Assembly: GCA_964450865.1 (NCBI GenBank)
Contig: CAYVHB010000041.1
Location: 1 to 23,652, forward strand
Reading direction: 5' to 3'
From: CAYVHB01 sp964450865
Lineage (GTDB): Bacteria > Bacillota > Clostridia > Saccharofermentanales > UBA5734
Length of the DNA stretch: 23,652 nucleotides
Shown here: positions 15,561 to 22,622 of the stretch, piece after piece
Layout: each line of letters starts with the position of its first letter
Numbering within the stretch: the stretch's first letter is position 1
Position numbers and translations under genes: made by a program
Notes under the pieces: model-generated
Told to the model about the DNA's origin: nothing
Databases searched by the model: none
What the model saw: only the letters and a program-made list of their open reading frames with translations

Positions 15561-16249
15561 ATATTGTCTCCCTGCAAGATATCAATAAATTTTACGGTAC
15601 AACAGTGAAGACCCAGGTGCTTTTCGACATCAATCTCAGTTTTGCCGAGCATTCGTTCAATTCAATCATCGGCCAGTCAGGCAGCGGCAAATCGACGCTG
15701 CTGAATATTATCGGTACGCTGGACAAGCCGTCCTCCGGGGCAGTGACCATTGCCGGCCAGCGGACGGATGGCATGACGCGCAACGAGCTGGCTATCCTGC
15801 GCAACGAAACGATCGGCTTTATTTTCCAGTTCCACTATCTCCTGCCGGAGTTCACGGCCCTGGAGAATGTGCTGATGCCTTATCTGATCAAGCATAACCG
15901 GCCGTCCAGGGCTGCCCTGGCCCGGGCCAATGAGCTGATGGAGCTGGTCGGCCTGGACAAGGTCAAGAATAACCCGGCCAATAACATGTCCGGTGGCCAG
16001 CAGCAGCGTACGGCCATTGCCCGCTCCCTGATCATGAATCCCAAAATCATCCTGGCCGATGAGCCGACCGGCAACCTGGACTCGGATACGACGGAGACGG
16101 TCTATGAGCTGCTTCGCCAGATCAATGAAACTTTCCGGACGACCTTTATCATCATTACCCATGACCGCAAGATTGCCCAGAAGGCTGACCGGATCGTTGA
16201 AATCCGCGATGGCCGCATCAGTCTCGACCTGGTATCCGATGGCGCCTGA
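15554..16249 (+). CDS. ABC transporter ATPase, LolD/MacB/YknY type
   Basis: A cytoplasmic ATPase of 231 residues that powers the upstream permease. It shows Walker A GQSGSGKST (Gly40-Thr48), the ABC signature MSGGQQQR (145-152), Walker B ILADEPTGNLDS (Asp169, Glu170) and the H loop ITHD (His203). The 'PTGNLDS' sequence is typical of the LolD/MacB/FtsE group and agrees with the FtsX-type partner. GAGGTGAT (15541-15548) lies 5 bases before the ATG. The next gene, an adaptor, begins 87 bases downstream with its own GAGGAG site. Confidence 0.96.
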   Translation: MPDIVSLQDINKFYGTTVKTQVLFDINLSFAEHSFNSIIGQSGSGKSTLLNIIGTLDKPSSGAVTIAGQRTDGMTRNELAILRNETIGFIFQFHYLLPEFTALENVLMPYLIKHNRPSRAALARANELMELVGLDKVKNNPANNMSGGQQQRTAIARSLIMNPKIILADEPTGNLDSDTTETVYELLRQINETFRTTFIIITHDRKIAQKADRIVEIRDGRISLDLVSDGA

Positions 16250-16336
16250 GCCTTCGCCTTCTTCAACGGACAATGTCATTTTGCTGAACCAACCCTTACA
16301 ACAAATGTTTAATAATCGACATGAGGAGTCTATTGT

Positions 16337-17587
16337 ATGACGACGAAACGCAAAACGTTGACCCTGATCATAGTTGGGATTTTAATTGTCGCCGTTGTGG
16401 CTTTTGGTGTTGTGCAGGCGCTCCAGCCAAAGACGACCGCCGTGCAGACTGCCGTCCTGGCGGCCCAGTCCCTGGTCCGGACAATCGTCATTGATGGCAG
16501 CCTGGAGGCTGCTGATTCATATGAGACGACCTTGAACCTTTCGCAGAAAGTCATCAAGGTCGTACACCCGGCTGGTGACACCGTAGCGGCCGGCGATGTG
16601 CTGCTGCAGCTGGATACGGCTGATCTGGAATACCAGCTTGACAAGGCTGTCCTGAATCGCGACCTGCTCAAGCTCAGTGTGGCCAATGCCCGCAAGCAGG
16701 CCAGGATCAGCCTGCAGATCGCCCAGATCAATTACAACCAGGCGCGCAAGAATTACAGCGACGCCCTGGACAAGTATGATGACGATCTGATCAGCAAGCT
16801 GGCCCGTGACCAGGCTTACAGCGCCCGCCAGACTGCGCTCAATCAGCTCGAGCTGGCCCAGAGTCAGTATGACAACCTGAATCTCAAGTCTGCCCAGTCC
16901 GAGCAGAAAAAGCAGATTGATGCAGCCAGCCTGGATATCGCCAACCTCAAGCGCAAAATTTCCGAGAGCACCATCGTCTCGCCGATTGCCGGCAAGGTTA
17001 CCGTGCTGGATGCCCGGGAGAACCAGCTTCCGGCCGCCGGTGCCAATTTCGTGCAGGTTGTCGATCTGTCCGGCCTGAAAATCACGTCCCTTGTCAATCA
17101 GTATGATGTCGTCCAGCTGGTGCCCGGGCAGAAGGTCAGCTTGCAGATCAAGGGCCTGGCTGCGACTTTCAGCGGTTCAATCACCACCATCGCTGACGTG
17201 GAAACACAAGCCAGTTCAGCTGTCAGCAGTGAACCCAAGTACGAATTGACCATCTCCCTTGACTGGCCGGACGGGGCTGCGGATGGCGCTGCCAATGATC
17301 CGGCCAGCCGGCTTAAACCCGGCTACGAAGCCAAGGCAACTGTTACCACTCAGGAGAAGCCGGGCGCCGTGGCCGTCGGACTGGCCGACATCCGACGTGA
17401 AAATGACCAGGCCTTTGTCTTCGTGGTAGAAGCTGGCAAAGCCGTTAAGAAGCCTGTTACAACCGGACTGGAAACGACTGACCAGATTGAGATCGTGGAA
17501 GGCCTGGCCGCCGGCATCACCTATATTATCAGTCCGCCGGCTGAGCTGGCGGACGGCGACCTGGTAGAGCCGCAGGCAGCTGATTGA
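16337..17587 (+). CDS. HlyD/MacA-type membrane fusion (adaptor) protein
   Basis: A periplasmic-side or cell-surface adaptor of 416 residues. An N-terminal membrane anchor (about 8-30) is followed by the first half of a lipoyl-like domain ('VHPAGDTVAAGDVLLQLDTADL'-type segment, about 75-95), a long helical hairpin (about 95-215, rich in Ala, Gln, Leu and Lys), the second lipoyl half (STIVSPIAGKV), and beta-barrel and membrane-proximal domains to the end. There is no clear lipobox. It belongs with the permease and ATPase encoded upstream, as YknX does with YknYZ. GAGGAG (16323-16328) lies 8 bases before the ATG. The substrate is unknown. Confidence 0.92.
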   Translation: MTTKRKTLTLIIVGILIVAVVAFGVVQALQPKTTAVQTAVLAAQSLVRTIVIDGSLEAADSYETTLNLSQKVIKVVHPAGDTVAAGDVLLQLDTADLEYQLDKAVLNRDLLKLSVANARKQARISLQIAQINYNQARKNYSDALDKYDDDLISKLARDQAYSARQTALNQLELAQSQYDNLNLKSAQSEQKKQIDAASLDIANLKRKISESTIVSPIAGKVTVLDARENQLPAAGANFVQVVDLSGLKITSLVNQYDVVQLVPGQKVSLQIKGLAATFSGSITTIADVETQASSAVSSEPKYELTISLDWPDGAADGAANDPASRLKPGYEAKATVTTQEKPGAVAVGLADIRRENDQAFVFVVEAGKAVKKPVTTGLETTDQIEIVEGLAAGITYIISPPAELADGDLVEPQAAD

Positions 17588-17696
17588 GCCACCGTAAACC
17601 GGGTGAGGCCGAAATAATCCTGGTAAAGCCGCAATAATGGCGTACGTAAACCGACCTGATCCCGATGATTCGTGATAAAATATGGAGGTGAATGGC

Positions 17697-18338
17697 GTGC
17701 TCGAGGACCTCATTGCTTTACTGGAAAAGGAAGACAAAGCGGGTGCCGTACAGCTGTGCCTGGATGCCCTGGCCCAGAAACAGGTCACCGTTCCGGTTCT
17801 CTATGAGACTGTATTGGGACCGGCCATGGCCCGACTTGATACCAGCTGGCTGAACGAGGCGGACCTGATCTGGCATGAGCACGTATGGACCGCAATCATC
17901 CGCAGTATCATCGAACAGGCGTACCCTTATGTGATGCAGGAACGCCAGGATAAGGGGTTGCTGACTGACGACACGGTGATTGTCTTCTGTCCGCAGGAAG
18001 AAGACCACGATATCGGGGCTCGCATGGCCGCGGACTTTTTCCTGATCTGGGGCTTCAAGGTTACCTTCATCGGCGCCAATACACCGGAGAAGACCTTGCT
18101 GCGGGCGATTGAACAGATCAGGCCCCGCTATCTCTCAGTCAGCATTGCCAATTATTTCAATCTGTTCGTGACCAGCAAGCTGATCAGCCATATTAAAGCC
18201 CGTTATGGCAAGGATATGGTTATACTGGCCGGCGGTCACGCGGTCAGCCATCGTCCGGACGCGCTGCACGAGCTGGGTGCCGACCGGCTGCTGCGGACCT
18301 TTGCCGACATTGGCGAGCTGCGCCAGCCTCATGCCTGA
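17697..18338 (+). CDS. Stand-alone cobalamin-binding protein with CarH/LitR-type motifs, no DNA-binding domain
   Basis: A cytoplasmic protein of 213 residues. GTG 17697 is preferred over ATG 17682 because GGAGGTG (17684-17690) sits 6 bases before it, and the longer start would bury that site. Residues 1-85 form the helical cap (B12-binding_2), with Trp51, nine residues, then Glu61-His62: the Wx9EH motif described for adenosylcobalamin photoreceptors of the CarH/LitR group. Residues about 93-205 form a Rossmann-type B12 domain with E102-D-H104-D-I-G107 (ExHxxG, His104 the expected lower cobalt ligand), a Ser-x-Ala 41 residues later and a GG after another 27, matching the CarH spacing. There is no MerR helix-turn-helix before it. 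A corrinoid protein of a methyltransferase system is the alternative, but those usually have DxHxxG and neighbouring methyltransferases. Confidence 0.88.
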   Translation: MLEDLIALLEKEDKAGAVQLCLDALAQKQVTVPVLYETVLGPAMARLDTSWLNEADLIWHEHVWTAIIRSIIEQAYPYVMQERQDKGLLTDDTVIVFCPQEEDHDIGARMAADFFLIWGFKVTFIGANTPEKTLLRAIEQIRPRYLSVSIANYFNLFVTSKLISHIKARYGKDMVILAGGHAVSHRPDALHELGADRLLRTFADIGELRQPHA

Positions 18339-18362
18339 ATAACCATCAGGTGATCCGGCCGG

Positions 18363-19424
18363 GTGCTCACGAACTGGACTGAGTACCGGAAGGGAGGGAT
18401 CACCCTGCAGTTCCATTATCTGAAACGCTCGCTCTGGAGCCGTGTGGTCATCAACATTGGCTACCTGGCCGGGATGAAAATCTGGGTCGGACGGCCTGCG
18501 CTGGTAAAGTGGGATTTGCGCCGGAAAAGAAATCAGGACCAGTCGTTCCATCTGCCGGTTTTTTTGCAGGGACAAGTCCGGCAGGAGAGATATCAGGGCC
18601 TGACCGTGCTGGTGATCAATGGTTCATTATCCGACCTGCGCGAACGGGTGATTTTTTATCTGCACGGCGGGGCCTATGTCAGCCAGCTTCACCCGCTGCA
18701 GATCAACCTGCTGCTGCAGCTTGCCGCTGCCACCGGGGCAACGGTCCTGGCCCCGGTGTATCCGCTGGCTCCGCGCTATACTTGCCAGGATGCTTTCGTG
18801 CCGGTGCTTCGCTTTTATCGCCACCTGCTGCAGGACTCGCGCGTCCGGTCCATCCACGGTCTGGGTGACTCGGCTGGCGGTGGCTTTATCCTTGCCCTGG
18901 CCGAGGAGCTCCGCAAGCAAGGCCTTGAACAGCCGCAAAACCTGATCCTGCTGTCGCCCTGGCTGGATGTGACCATGAGCAATCCCGACTTGCCGCCGTT
19001 TGAGCGCCTGGATAAATTACTGTCCCGCCCGGCCTTGCAAATATATGGTCAAGCCTGGGCCGGGTCGCTTGATCCGCGCCATTACCTGGTCAGTCCGCTG
19101 TTTGGCGATCTGACGGGCCTGGGCAAGATATCAATCCTGGTCGGGACCCATGAGCTGTTCCTGCCCGATTGTCGCCTGCTCAGCCAGCAGCTTGCCGCCC
19201 GGCATATTGACCACCACTATCTGGAATATGCCGGCCAGGGTCATGTTTTCCCGATTTTGCCGACTCGCGAGGCCAGGCTGGCCTTGCGCCAGATTACCGA
19301 TATTGTATTGACCGGCCAGTTTGAGGCGGGCGACCAGGAAACGGGTGATGGGAAAACCAGTGTTCAGGAGACGGGCGACCGGGAAACCCGTGATCAGGAT
19401 AATTTCAGCCGAGGTGCAGGATGA
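18363..19424 (+). CDS. Alpha/beta hydrolase, hormone-sensitive-lipase-like esterase
   Basis: An esterase or lipase of 353 residues of the HSL (family IV) group. It has the oxyanion motif HGG (His101-Gly103), the nucleophile elbow GDSAGG (Ser170) and probable triad partners Asp269 (in HELFLPD) and His294 (in GQGHVFP). GTG 18363 has AGGTGAT 8 bases before it. A stronger-looking site, GGGAGGG, precedes an in-frame CTG a few codons later, so the start is not certain. No signal peptide is obvious. The last 30 or so residues are a Gly/Asp/Glu/Thr-rich repetitive tail outside the family fold. The gene begins 24 bases after the cobalamin gene and overlaps the nitroreductase gene by 4 bases. Confidence 0.88.
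   Translation: MLTNWTEYRKGGITLQFHYLKRSLWSRVVINIGYLAGMKIWVGRPALVKWDLRRKRNQDQSFHLPVFLQGQVRQERYQGLTVLVINGSLSDLRERVIFYLHGGAYVSQLHPLQINLLLQLAAATGATVLAPVYPLAPRYTCQDAFVPVLRFYRHLLQDSRVRSIHGLGDSAGGGFILALAEELRKQGLEQPQNLILLSPWLDVTMSNPDLPPFERLDKLLSRPALQIYGQAWAGSLDPRHYLVSPLFGDLTGLGKISILVGTHELFLPDCRLLSQQLAARHIDHHYLEYAGQGHVFPILPTREARLALRQITDIVLTGQFEAGDQETGDGKTSVQETGDRETRDQDNFSRGAG
19324..19400 (+). repeat. Degenerate coding repeat in the esterase tail
   Basis: Variants of CGACCAGGAAACGGGTGATC recur about three times with indels, encoding units like GDQETGD and GDRETRD. This is low-complexity hydrophilic sequence beyond the catalytic domain. Confidence 0.5.
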
Positions 19425-20164
19425 CCGATCTGGAAGCCATTGCCATTCGCCGTTCCCGCCGCGCTTACCGGCCGGTGCCGCTGGCTGACGATCTTGTCAG
19501 CCGTTTGCAAATTCTGATTGCCGATATCAACCAGGCGGCCAATTTGCATTTTCAGCTGATAATCAATGATCACCGCGCATTTGGCGGTTTCAGCCGCACA
19601 TATGGCTTGTTTCAAGATGTCCAGCATTTCATCCTGGTCTGTGGCCGCCATAGTGAGCACCTTTTTGAACGGCTGGGCTTCTACGGCGAACGGCTGGTGC
19701 TTGAGGCTATAAAGATGGGCCTCGGTACGTGCTGGGTTGGCGGCAGTTTTGATAAAGCTGGTTTGCAGCATTACGCAGCCGATGATGAAACGCTGTACGG
19801 GGTTATCACCGTTGGCCATGTGACCGAACACTGGACTGTCCGGGAGCGGGTGATTGCCGGCCTGGCTCACCGCCGCCGGGGCAAGACAATTGAAGAGATG
19901 TATCAGGCCGACGGTCCTTGTCCGGACTGGTTTATCCGGGGTATGCAAGCCTTGCAGAAAGCACCGTCATCGGTGCACGGCCAGCCGGTCGTGGTTGCCT
20001 GGCAAGCGGGCCGGGTCACCGCCAGTGTGCCGGCGCTCCGCCCGGCCCAGCTGGTTGACCTGGGTATTGCAATGCTGCATTTTGCCATCGGCTGTGGCGG
20101 TGGCACCTGGGAAATCAGAAATGGCGGTCAGTTCTGCCCGGACTGGAAAACCAGCGTGGTCTGA
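19421..20164 (+). CDS. Nitroreductase-family flavoprotein (TM1586-like)
   Basis: A probable FMN-dependent oxidoreductase of 247 residues. The N-terminal RRSRRAYRPVPL is the usual nitroreductase opening that contacts the FMN phosphate, and LGTCWVGGSFDK near the middle is the second conserved FMN-binding segment. The C-terminal half is an internal second lobe, as in single-chain TM1586-type members. The physiological substrate is unknown. The ATG overlaps the esterase stop (ATGA) with GAGGTG upstream. The last 37 bases overlap, tail to tail, the end of the minus-strand amylase gene, and there is no terminator between them. Confidence 0.85.
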   Translation: MTDLEAIAIRRSRRAYRPVPLADDLVSRLQILIADINQAANLHFQLIINDHRAFGGFSRTYGLFQDVQHFILVCGRHSEHLFERLGFYGERLVLEAIKMGLGTCWVGGSFDKAGLQHYAADDETLYGVITVGHVTEHWTVRERVIAGLAHRRRGKTIEEMYQADGPCPDWFIRGMQALQKAPSSVHGQPVVVAWQAGRVTASVPALRPAQLVDLGIAMLHFAIGCGGGTWEIRNGGQFCPDWKTSVV

Positions 20165-21795
20165 GGCGGGATTTCGACTACCGATTCACCGTTGTAAATA
20201 AAGGCCGTACCAGCATATAGCAGTTTGCTGACAGGACTGCCCAGCCTGGACAGCTCGAAGCGCTGGGTTGATTTCGCCAGGTTGTGAATCACGTAGACGG
20301 TCTCGCCACCGGCGCTGCGCCGATAAGTGACCATGGTGCGCGAGCCGCTGTCGAGGCCACTGAAATCACCGCTTTGCAGGGCCGGGTGGCCCTGGCGCAA
20401 GCGAATGAGGCGCCGGTAGTCGGCCAGCAAGGAATGCTCATCAGCCAGCTGCTGACTGGCGGGTATCGTGGCCGTATTCTCGCTGATTGACTCCCAGGTG
20501 GTCTGGGCCGGATCAGTCTGGCCCCAGATAAAGGGCTCGCGGATTCTTTCATCCGGTTTATCACCGAGCATGCCCAGTTCTTCACCATAATAGATAAACG
20601 GATTGCCCGGCAAGGTCAGGTATATTCCGGCAGCCAGGCGCATGCTGGCCGTATCGCCAGGCGCGAAATAATCCATGGCCCGCCGCTGGTCGTGGTTGCT
20701 GAGGAAAGGCGCATCGATAAAGGTCGGATCGGATTGGGCGAGCGTTTTGTAAATCGACTGCAGGCGGTCGGCCAGGCCATTCTGTTTGCCGTTCAGATCG
20801 CTGCCGGTCTGCACCATCTTGACGATCCCGCCTTCGGCGATATCAAAATCAAAGGTCGTGTCGAAGGGACCGGCGTAGGCGGCTCGCCGGGCTGTCGAAT
20901 CCCAGATCTCGCCGACCAGGTAGACATCGGGATTCACTTTGCGGCAGGCTGCAGCAAACTCAGCCCACCAGGCCAGGTTCCTGGCCTGGTTATCGGTACC
21001 CGCGGGTGATTCGCCCTGGCCATAAATATGCATGGCTGCGTCGAGGCGAAAGCCTGCGACACCTTTTTGCAGCCAGAAGCCCGCGATCTCGATCATGGCC
21101 TGGCGCACCCGGGGATTATCAAAATTGAGGTCAGGCATCTGATCCCAGAAGAGCGCGTAATAATAATCATGACCGGCGAGATTCCAGACCGGGTGGCCCC
21201 AGACGGACTCTTTAAGATTATAGCCCGGGGACTTTGCACTGAACCAGTGGTAATAATCGCGATAGGCGCTGGCGGTATTGCTGCTGGCTTCACGAAACCA
21301 GGGGTGGCCGGTGCTGGTATGATTGATTACGAGGTCGATGATGATCGAGATACCCCGCTTGCTGGCTTGCCGGACCAGGTTTTCAAAGTCAGTCAGGTTG
21401 CCGTAGGCGGGGTTGATTGTATAGTAATCTGTCACATCATAGCCGTGATAGCTGGGTGACGGCATGATGGGCATCAACCAGATGCCATTGACGCCCAGAT
21501 CGGTGCTGGTCAGTGGATTGCCATCATTCAGATAATCGAGCCGGGCGGTGATGCCGTTGATATCACCGATACCATCACCATTGCTGTCGGCAAAGGAGCG
21601 GACAAAGATCTCGTACCAGATGCCAGGCTGGCTGTTGTGCTCACTGATTGACGGATCGGCCGGCTGACTGTCAGATGCCTTCGTTGCGGTTTTGTCGGGG
21701 GTATTGCCCACGGCACAGCCCGGCAGGGTGGTCAGGCCGGACACCAGCGAGATCAGGGTCAAGATCAGGGCAAGGTGCTGCACGCGTTGTTTCAT
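20128..21795 (-). CDS. Secreted GH13 alpha-amylase-type lipoprotein
   Basis: An extracellular, membrane-anchored glycosidase of 555 residues. The signal peptide ends in TLPGC with lipidated Cys27, followed by a short Ser/Asp/Thr-rich linker. GH13 regions in order: DLVINH, GFRLDA with nucleophile Asp252, VGEIWD with acid Glu296, and SNHDQRR with Asp369, then PFIYYGEELGM and a C-terminal beta domain. It should cut starch or maltodextrin at the surface, supplying oligosaccharides to the importer in region 1. TGGAGG lies 9 bases before the ATG. Its 3' end overlaps the nitroreductase gene by 37 bases on the opposite strand. Endo-amylase versus neopullulanase-like specificity is not decided. Confidence 0.93.
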   Translation of the reverse strand: MKQRVQHLALILTLISLVSGLTTLPGCAVGNTPDKTATKASDSQPADPSISEHNSQPGIWYEIFVRSFADSNGDGIGDINGITARLDYLNDGNPLTSTDLGVNGIWLMPIMPSPSYHGYDVTDYYTINPAYGNLTDFENLVRQASKRGISIIIDLVINHTSTGHPWFREASSNTASAYRDYYHWFSAKSPGYNLKESVWGHPVWNLAGHDYYYALFWDQMPDLNFDNPRVRQAMIEIAGFWLQKGVAGFRLDAAMHIYGQGESPAGTDNQARNLAWWAEFAAACRKVNPDVYLVGEIWDSTARRAAYAGPFDTTFDFDIAEGGIVKMVQTGSDLNGKQNGLADRLQSIYKTLAQSDPTFIDAPFLSNHDQRRAMDYFAPGDTASMRLAAGIYLTLPGNPFIYYGEELGMLGDKPDERIREPFIWGQTDPAQTTWESISENTATIPASQQLADEHSLLADYRRLIRLRQGHPALQSGDFSGLDSGSRTMVTYRRSAGGETVYVIHNLAKSTQRFELSRLGSPVSKLLYAGTAFIYNGESVVEIPPQTTLVFQSGQN

Positions 21796-21808
21796 GGCTG
21801 GAAACCTC

Positions 21809-21838
21809 CATCATTGCTGGTCGCATCATCGCTGGTCG
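21809..21838. repeat. 15-bp tandem duplication in the amylase leader
   Basis: CATCATTGCTGGTCG (21809-21823) is followed directly by the same 15 bases with one change (21824-21838). On the minus strand the pair sits immediately before the amylase ribosome binding site. Confidence 0.7.
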
Positions 21839-21843
21839 GTGGA

Positions 21844-22308
21844 TCAAGCCCGGCCGGTTTTTTTGTCTGGCGCGGGAACCGTGTCTGGCACGTCATCGTT
21901 CAGCGCATGGCCGCAGTAGGGACAGTATTTTTTTTGATTCAGCGGTTTTTGCTGGATCAATTCGGTAAAACCGGAAGCAATAATACCAGTCGGTATGGCT
22001 ACAATGCCAATGCCAATGCCAAGCATGGCAATGACAGCAGACAGAATCTTGCCCAGAATGGTAACGGGATAAATATCGCCATACCCGACTGTTGTCAAGG
22101 TAGCAACAGCCCACCACATCGCGTCAAATACACTCCTGAACACATCCGGTTGCGCTGTTTTTTCGATTTCGAACATCAGAACTGAAGACATGATCATCAT
22201 GATGATTATCACGAATAGTGCGGATATCAGTTGATCAGCCTTGGCCATCAATCCATGATGCTCTGATTTGTCAATGATAGAGAACAATTGTATTTTGAGT
22301 TTCTTCAT
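21844..22308 (-). CDS. Pore-only potassium channel with C-terminal CxxC knuckle
   Basis: A small membrane protein of 154 residues. The ATG at 22308 is chosen because GAGGTGG (22321-22315) precedes it by about 6 bases; a longer start at 22344 lacks a site. TM1 (about 25-45), a pore helix with AMWWAVATLTTVGYGD (filter Gly75-Tyr-Gly77) and TM2 ending IPTGIIASGF form a complete pore. The sequence matches the S5-P-S6 part of bacterial Kv channels, including AQPDVF before the pore, but S1-S4 are absent. The C-terminus carries KKYCPYCGHAL, a single CxxC pair that could bind metal across subunits or sense redox state. Its relation to the sugar genes is unclear. Confidence 0.9.
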   Translation of the reverse strand: MKKLKIQLFSIIDKSEHHGLMAKADQLISALFVIIIMMIMSSVLMFEIEKTAQPDVFRSVFDAMWWAVATLTTVGYGDIYPVTILGKILSAVIAMLGIGIGIVAIPTGIIASGFTELIQQKPLNQKKYCPYCGHALNDDVPDTVPAPDKKTGRA

Positions 22309-22425
22309 GATATGCCACCTCGATTTTGCCGTCAAATCGATCAAACCCGGGTTCTATAGACCATTCTAAACGTTTATCAGAAGCCCATCAATTGTCAGAA
22401 ACCAATCAGCCTGGACGACGGACCG

Positions 22426-22482
22426 GCCAGTCTGGATGGCTAACCCGTGAGTCCGGCTGATTCACTCGCCAGTCTGGATGGC
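22426..22482. repeat. 15-bp direct repeat upstream of the AraC-type gene
   Basis: GCCAGTCTGGATGGC occurs identically at 22426-22440 and 22468-22482, 42 bases apart (four helical turns), upstream of the probable promoter. Further CAGCCTGGA-type variants occur at about 22408, 22550 and 22591. Confidence 0.75.
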
Positions 22483-22524
22483 AGGTCCGAAATTTTGCGC
22501 TGTCCCGACATTCCATGCAAGCTG

Positions 22525-22530
22525 TATAAT
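22525..22530 (+). promoter_or_regulatory. Probable -10 box of the AraC-type gene
   Basis: A perfect TATAAT lies about 93 bases before ATG 22623. No good -35 box is found at 16-18 bases upstream, so the promoter may depend on an activator. The 15-bp repeats lie 43-99 bases upstream. Confidence 0.45.
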
Positions 22531-22622
22531 AGAAGCAGCTAGGAAGACGCAGCCTGGAAGAGACAGCCCGGAAGTATATCCCGCAAAAAAGCAGCCTGGA
22601 TAGAATTGATGAGGGACCTGCG

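Larger units (their letters stand above)
22309..22622. other. Divergent spacer between channel and AraC genes
   Basis: This 314-base spacer contains the palindrome TAAACGTTTA (22367-22376), two copies of GCCAGTCTGGATGGC (22426-22440 and 22468-22482), a TATAAT box (22525-22530), and a run of related units of the kind GCAGCCTGGAAGA (about 22534-22600). No traces of a voltage-sensor domain for the channel were seen upstream of its start. Confidence 0.6.

Noticed and set aside
17671..17681. Promoter (TGATAAAAT, extended -10 like) directly before the B12 gene
   Set aside because: A start 7 bases downstream would fall inside the ribosome binding site at 17684-17690, so it cannot serve this gene as annotated.
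19421..20164. BluB (dimethylbenzimidazole synthase), suggested by the nearby B12 protein
   Set aside because: BluB is nitroreductase-like, but the overall pattern here, with a second C-terminal lobe and a TM1586-like opening, fits a general nitroreductase; BluB-specific residues were not recognised.
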